Below, piece by piece: positions 5,626 through 7,501 of a stretch of DNA of 7,501 bases. Source of the DNA: Lachnospiraceae bacterium (lineage in GTDB: Bacteria > Bacillota > Clostridia > Lachnospirales > Lachnospiraceae); contig WQST01000118.1 in NCBI GenBank assembly GCA_009787745.1, positions 1 through 7,501 of the forward strand, read 5' to 3'. Positions within the stretch are counted from its first letter, which is position 1; every line of letters begins with the position of its first letter. The position numbers and the translations under genes were made by a program. Below the pieces are notes generated by a model. That model was not told where the DNA came from, searched no databases, and was given only the letters and a program-made list of their open reading frames with translations.

Positions 5626-7501
5626 CTATTTCATCCTCAAAAAAATCATTTGTCATTATTTCTTCATACTCACCTGACAAAGGCATTCCCGAAAAATCAA
5701 TACCCAATGTCAGTTCGTATATTTTGCGAGTATAACGTTCATTATCCAAAGCAAGAATTTCTCGTGCCGAAGCTTCCGACAAGCCATATTCCGTACTTAA
5801 GGCGTTAAGCACATCGCGGTATGAAGAAGCTACCCTTTGTTCCGCACCATATAAGTTCTCGGTTTGAAGTTCATCATATCTGGTAATCCCTTTTAACAAG
5901 CTATTTAAAGCTTCAACAGGTTTATCTAAGGATTTATAAATTTCATACGATTCTAACGCCCGGTCCATTTTCAGAATTACCTGCGCTTGATTAAAAATGA
6001 TATCATCACTATAATCACGGTTTTTGGCATATAACAAACCATAAATTGCCTTGAAATCTTCCGACTGGAAGGCACTTTTGGCTTCTTCCCGTTGCAGATA
6101 ATCAGGAATAAGCATACATAATGCTATAATTGCCGTTAATAAAGTCGTTGAAAAAACAAAAACGAGTAAAATATTTTTCTTGGAAATCTTCTTGGTCGGC
6201 TTTTCAGGTACTTCCGGTTCTTTTTCTTTCTTGGGCGCTTTCTCTTTTTTCGGCTTCGGTTCTTTCGGTTTCTTCTCTTTTTTGGGCTTTTCGGCTTTTT
6301 TATCCTTCTTATCTTTCTTGCCCGCGGATTTTCCGTCCTCCGCTTCAAGCTCGTTTAAAATATCTAAATTCTCGGCGGAAACCGATTTGATTGCAACATC
6401 TATTTCTTCCGACTCATCATCTGATTCCGTTAAGCTTTGTAATATGCGGGAAAAGAAGCCTTTCTTCTTTTTTAACCCGATTTGGTCGTCAAACTCTTCA
6501 GGAGAAAAAGCCAGTTCTTCATCGGACAAATCCTCGCTTTTTCCTTTTTTGTTTTTCTTCCCTTTACGCTTTTTCTTAGCTCCGTCTTTTTCCTGATCGG
6601 CAGCATCATTAAATAAAGACATGACATCGCTGTCGTCTTCGCCGCCGCTTGAATATTCGCCCATTCCGTCAAGCAATGAGAACATATCATCTTCAATAAG
6701 TTCATTATTCTCATCTTTTTCCAGAAGATCCTTAATATCCGAGATATCTTCGTCGTCACTCATATTGGTAAGTAAATCGCCGATATCCATATCTTCCATC
6801 TGCATACCGCTATCATCAGATAGTGCCGTTTCTTCCTCCATTCCTTCAAACATGGCATTTAAATCAAGGTCACTAAGCACTTCTTCATTGCTTTGGGCGT
6901 CTTCTTCCATTAGCGGGGCATCATCGAAAGCTAAATCATCAGAAATATCACTCGCAGGCTCAGTCTCATCAAAATTAAATTCGTCAAAAAGCGGCAGTTC
7001 ATCTAAACTACCTGTTTCTTCCTCAATCGTTATCTCTTCTAAAGTTTCTGTCTCTTCTAATATCGGCAACTCTGCTAATATATCCGCTTCATCTTGCGGC
7101 GGTAGTTCTTCTAAAATATCCGCTTCATCCAATGGCGGCATTTCTTCCAAAACATCGATATCTTCTAATATCGGCATCTCTTCCAAAACATCAGCTTCTT
7201 CCAGTATCGGTATCTCTTCCAAAACATCGGCTTCTTCCAATATCGGCATCTCTTCTAAAACATCAACATCTTCCAGTATCGGCATCTCTTCCAAAACATC
7301 GGCTTCTTCCAGTATCGGCATTTCTTCTAAACCATCAACATCTTCCAATATCGGCATCTCTTCCAAAACATCAGCATCATCCAATATCGGCATCTCTTCC
7401 AAAACATCGATATCTTCCAATATCGGCATCTCTTCCGATACCTCATCAAAAGAATTTTCATCCTCAACCGGCGGTATATCTTCTGCCAAATCTTCCACAG
7501 G
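5618..7501 (-). CDS. Acidic repeat single-pass membrane protein, 5' end outside window
   Basis: I do not recognise a named family. The frame is open to the window edge, and the GTG at 7498 is probably an internal valine, so the N-terminus is missing. Counting from that codon (626 residues), the segments are as follows. Residues 21-176 are thirteen 12-residue acidic repeats (consensus LEEMPILEDADV). Residues 177-300 are acidic, with repeated short Asp/Leu motifs. Lysine blocks occur at 306-320, 343-346 and 390-442 (KKDKKDKK, KPKKEKKPKEP). One transmembrane helix spans about 443-464 (ILLVFVFSTTLL then IIALCMLIP), and a helix-rich C-terminal domain covers about 468-600. The charge pattern puts the long N-terminal part in the cytoplasm and the C-terminal domain outside. 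QAQVILKMDRALESYEIY and EALNSLLKGITRY suggest paired, TPR-like helices. The tail ends acidic (NDFFEDEIDE). The gene leads the hisF-ung unit and overlaps hisF by 8 bp. A scaffold or envelope-organising role is a guess. Confidence 0.85.
   Translation of the reverse strand, partial: PVEDLAEDIPPVEDENSFDEVSEEMPILEDIDVLEEMPILDDADVLEEMPILEDVDGLEEMPILEEADVLEEMPILEDVDVLEEMPILEEADVLEEIPILEEADVLEEMPILEDIDVLEEMPPLDEADILEELPPQDEADILAELPILEETETLEEITIEEETGSLDELPLFDEFNFDETEPASDISDDLAFDDAPLMEEDAQSNEEVLSDLDLNAMFEGMEEETALSDDSGMQMEDMDIGDLLTNMSDDEDISDIKDLLEKDENNELIEDDMFSLLDGMGEYSSGGEDDSDVMSLFNDAADQEKDGAKKKRKGKKNKKGKSEDLSDEELAFSPEEFDDQIGLKKKKGFFSRILQSLTESDDESEEIDVAIKSVSAENLDILNELEAEDGKSAGKKDKKDKKAEKPKKEKKPKEPKPKKEKAPKKEKEPEVPEKPTKKISKKNILLVFVFSTTLLTAIIALCMLIPDYLQREEAKSAFQSEDFKAIYGLLYAKNRDYSDDIIFNQAQVILKMDRALESYEIYKSLDKPVEALNSLLKGITRYDELQTENLYGAEQRVASSYRDVLNALSTEYGLSEASAREILALDNERYTRKIYELTLGIDFSGMPLSGEYEEIMTNDFFEDEIDE
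6971..7438 (-). repeat. Thirteen tandem 36-bp coding repeats
   Basis: The repeats encode 12-residue units running L-E-E-M-P-I-L-E-[DE]-x-D-V. Units 1-8 (about 7151-7438) are nearly identical: the DNA string ATCGGCATCTCTTCCAAAAC, read on the + strand, recurs. Units 9-13 (6971-7150) decay progressively (PPLDEADI, PPQDEADI, PILEETET, TIEEETGS, PLFDEFNF). Units 3-4 and 5-6 alternate EDVD then EEAD, which suggests a 72-bp higher-order duplication. The array is in frame throughout, so changes in copy number would not break the gene. Confidence 0.9.

Noticed and set aside
6136..6596. Arginine/lysine-rich and Phe/Ser-rich frames opposite or out of frame with the acidic protein
   Set aside because: They are shadows of the lysine-rich coding segment (AAA/AAG/GAA codons read in other frames) and lack starts with ribosome sites.
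6971..7438. CRISPR array
   Set aside because: The 36-bp units are contiguous with no spacers, stay in one reading frame and encode a periodic peptide, so they are coding tandem repeats.

Overview
The window looks like a piece of a Bacillota chromosome, most likely from a Clostridia / Lachnospiraceae-type anaerobe. The support is a low-to-moderate GC content by eye, AGGAGG-type ribosome binding sites, a YerB-like (DUF3048) lipoprotein, a tRNA without an encoded CCA, and single-pass membrane proteins with acidic and lysine-rich cytoplasmic tails. All three stop codons end genes here (TAG for the methyltransferase and hisF; TAA for the hydrolase, the acidic protein and the acetyltransferase remnant; TGA for ung and the lipoprotein), so the genetic code is standard. 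The taxonomic placement is an inference from style, not from a marker gene.

Left part (1-2414), accessory in character. A tight run of four inverted repeats fills 1-128. It is followed by two co-directional + strand genes: a class I SAM-dependent methyltransferase (275-1063) and an alpha/beta-hydrolase with a complete Ser-Asp-His triad (1094-1963). Converging on the hydrolase, and overlapping its 3' end by 11 bp, is a GNAT acetyltransferase gene on the - strand (1953-2414). It is full length with a good start and Shine-Dalgarno sequence but is interrupted by one in-frame TAA at codon 24.

Middle (2438-2757). A second cluster of inverted repeats, including a perfect 36-bp palindrome at 2456-2491, lies just downstream of a tRNA-Leu(CAA) gene on the - strand (2623-2705). 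That tRNA has a plausible promoter at 2729-2757. The accessory block therefore sits on the 3' side of a tRNA gene and has a hairpin cluster at each end.

Right part (2841-7501), all on the - strand. In transcription order it holds a large acidic repeat protein with one membrane segment (open at the window edge), hisF (its start overlaps the previous gene by 8 bp), ung (12 bp after hisF), and a YerB-like lipoprotein (DUF3048) that has its own promoter at 4078-4106. The first three look like one transcription unit that joins an unrecognised membrane protein, a histidine/purine-linked cyclase and a DNA-repair glycosylase. No functional link between them is obvious.

The least explained object is the acidic protein. 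It has thirteen 12-residue repeats, a series of short Asp/Leu motifs, lysine-rich blocks, a transmembrane helix and a helical extracytoplasmic domain. Nothing here amounts to a demonstrably new defence or mobile system. The hairpin clusters and the acidic protein are the parts most worth checking.
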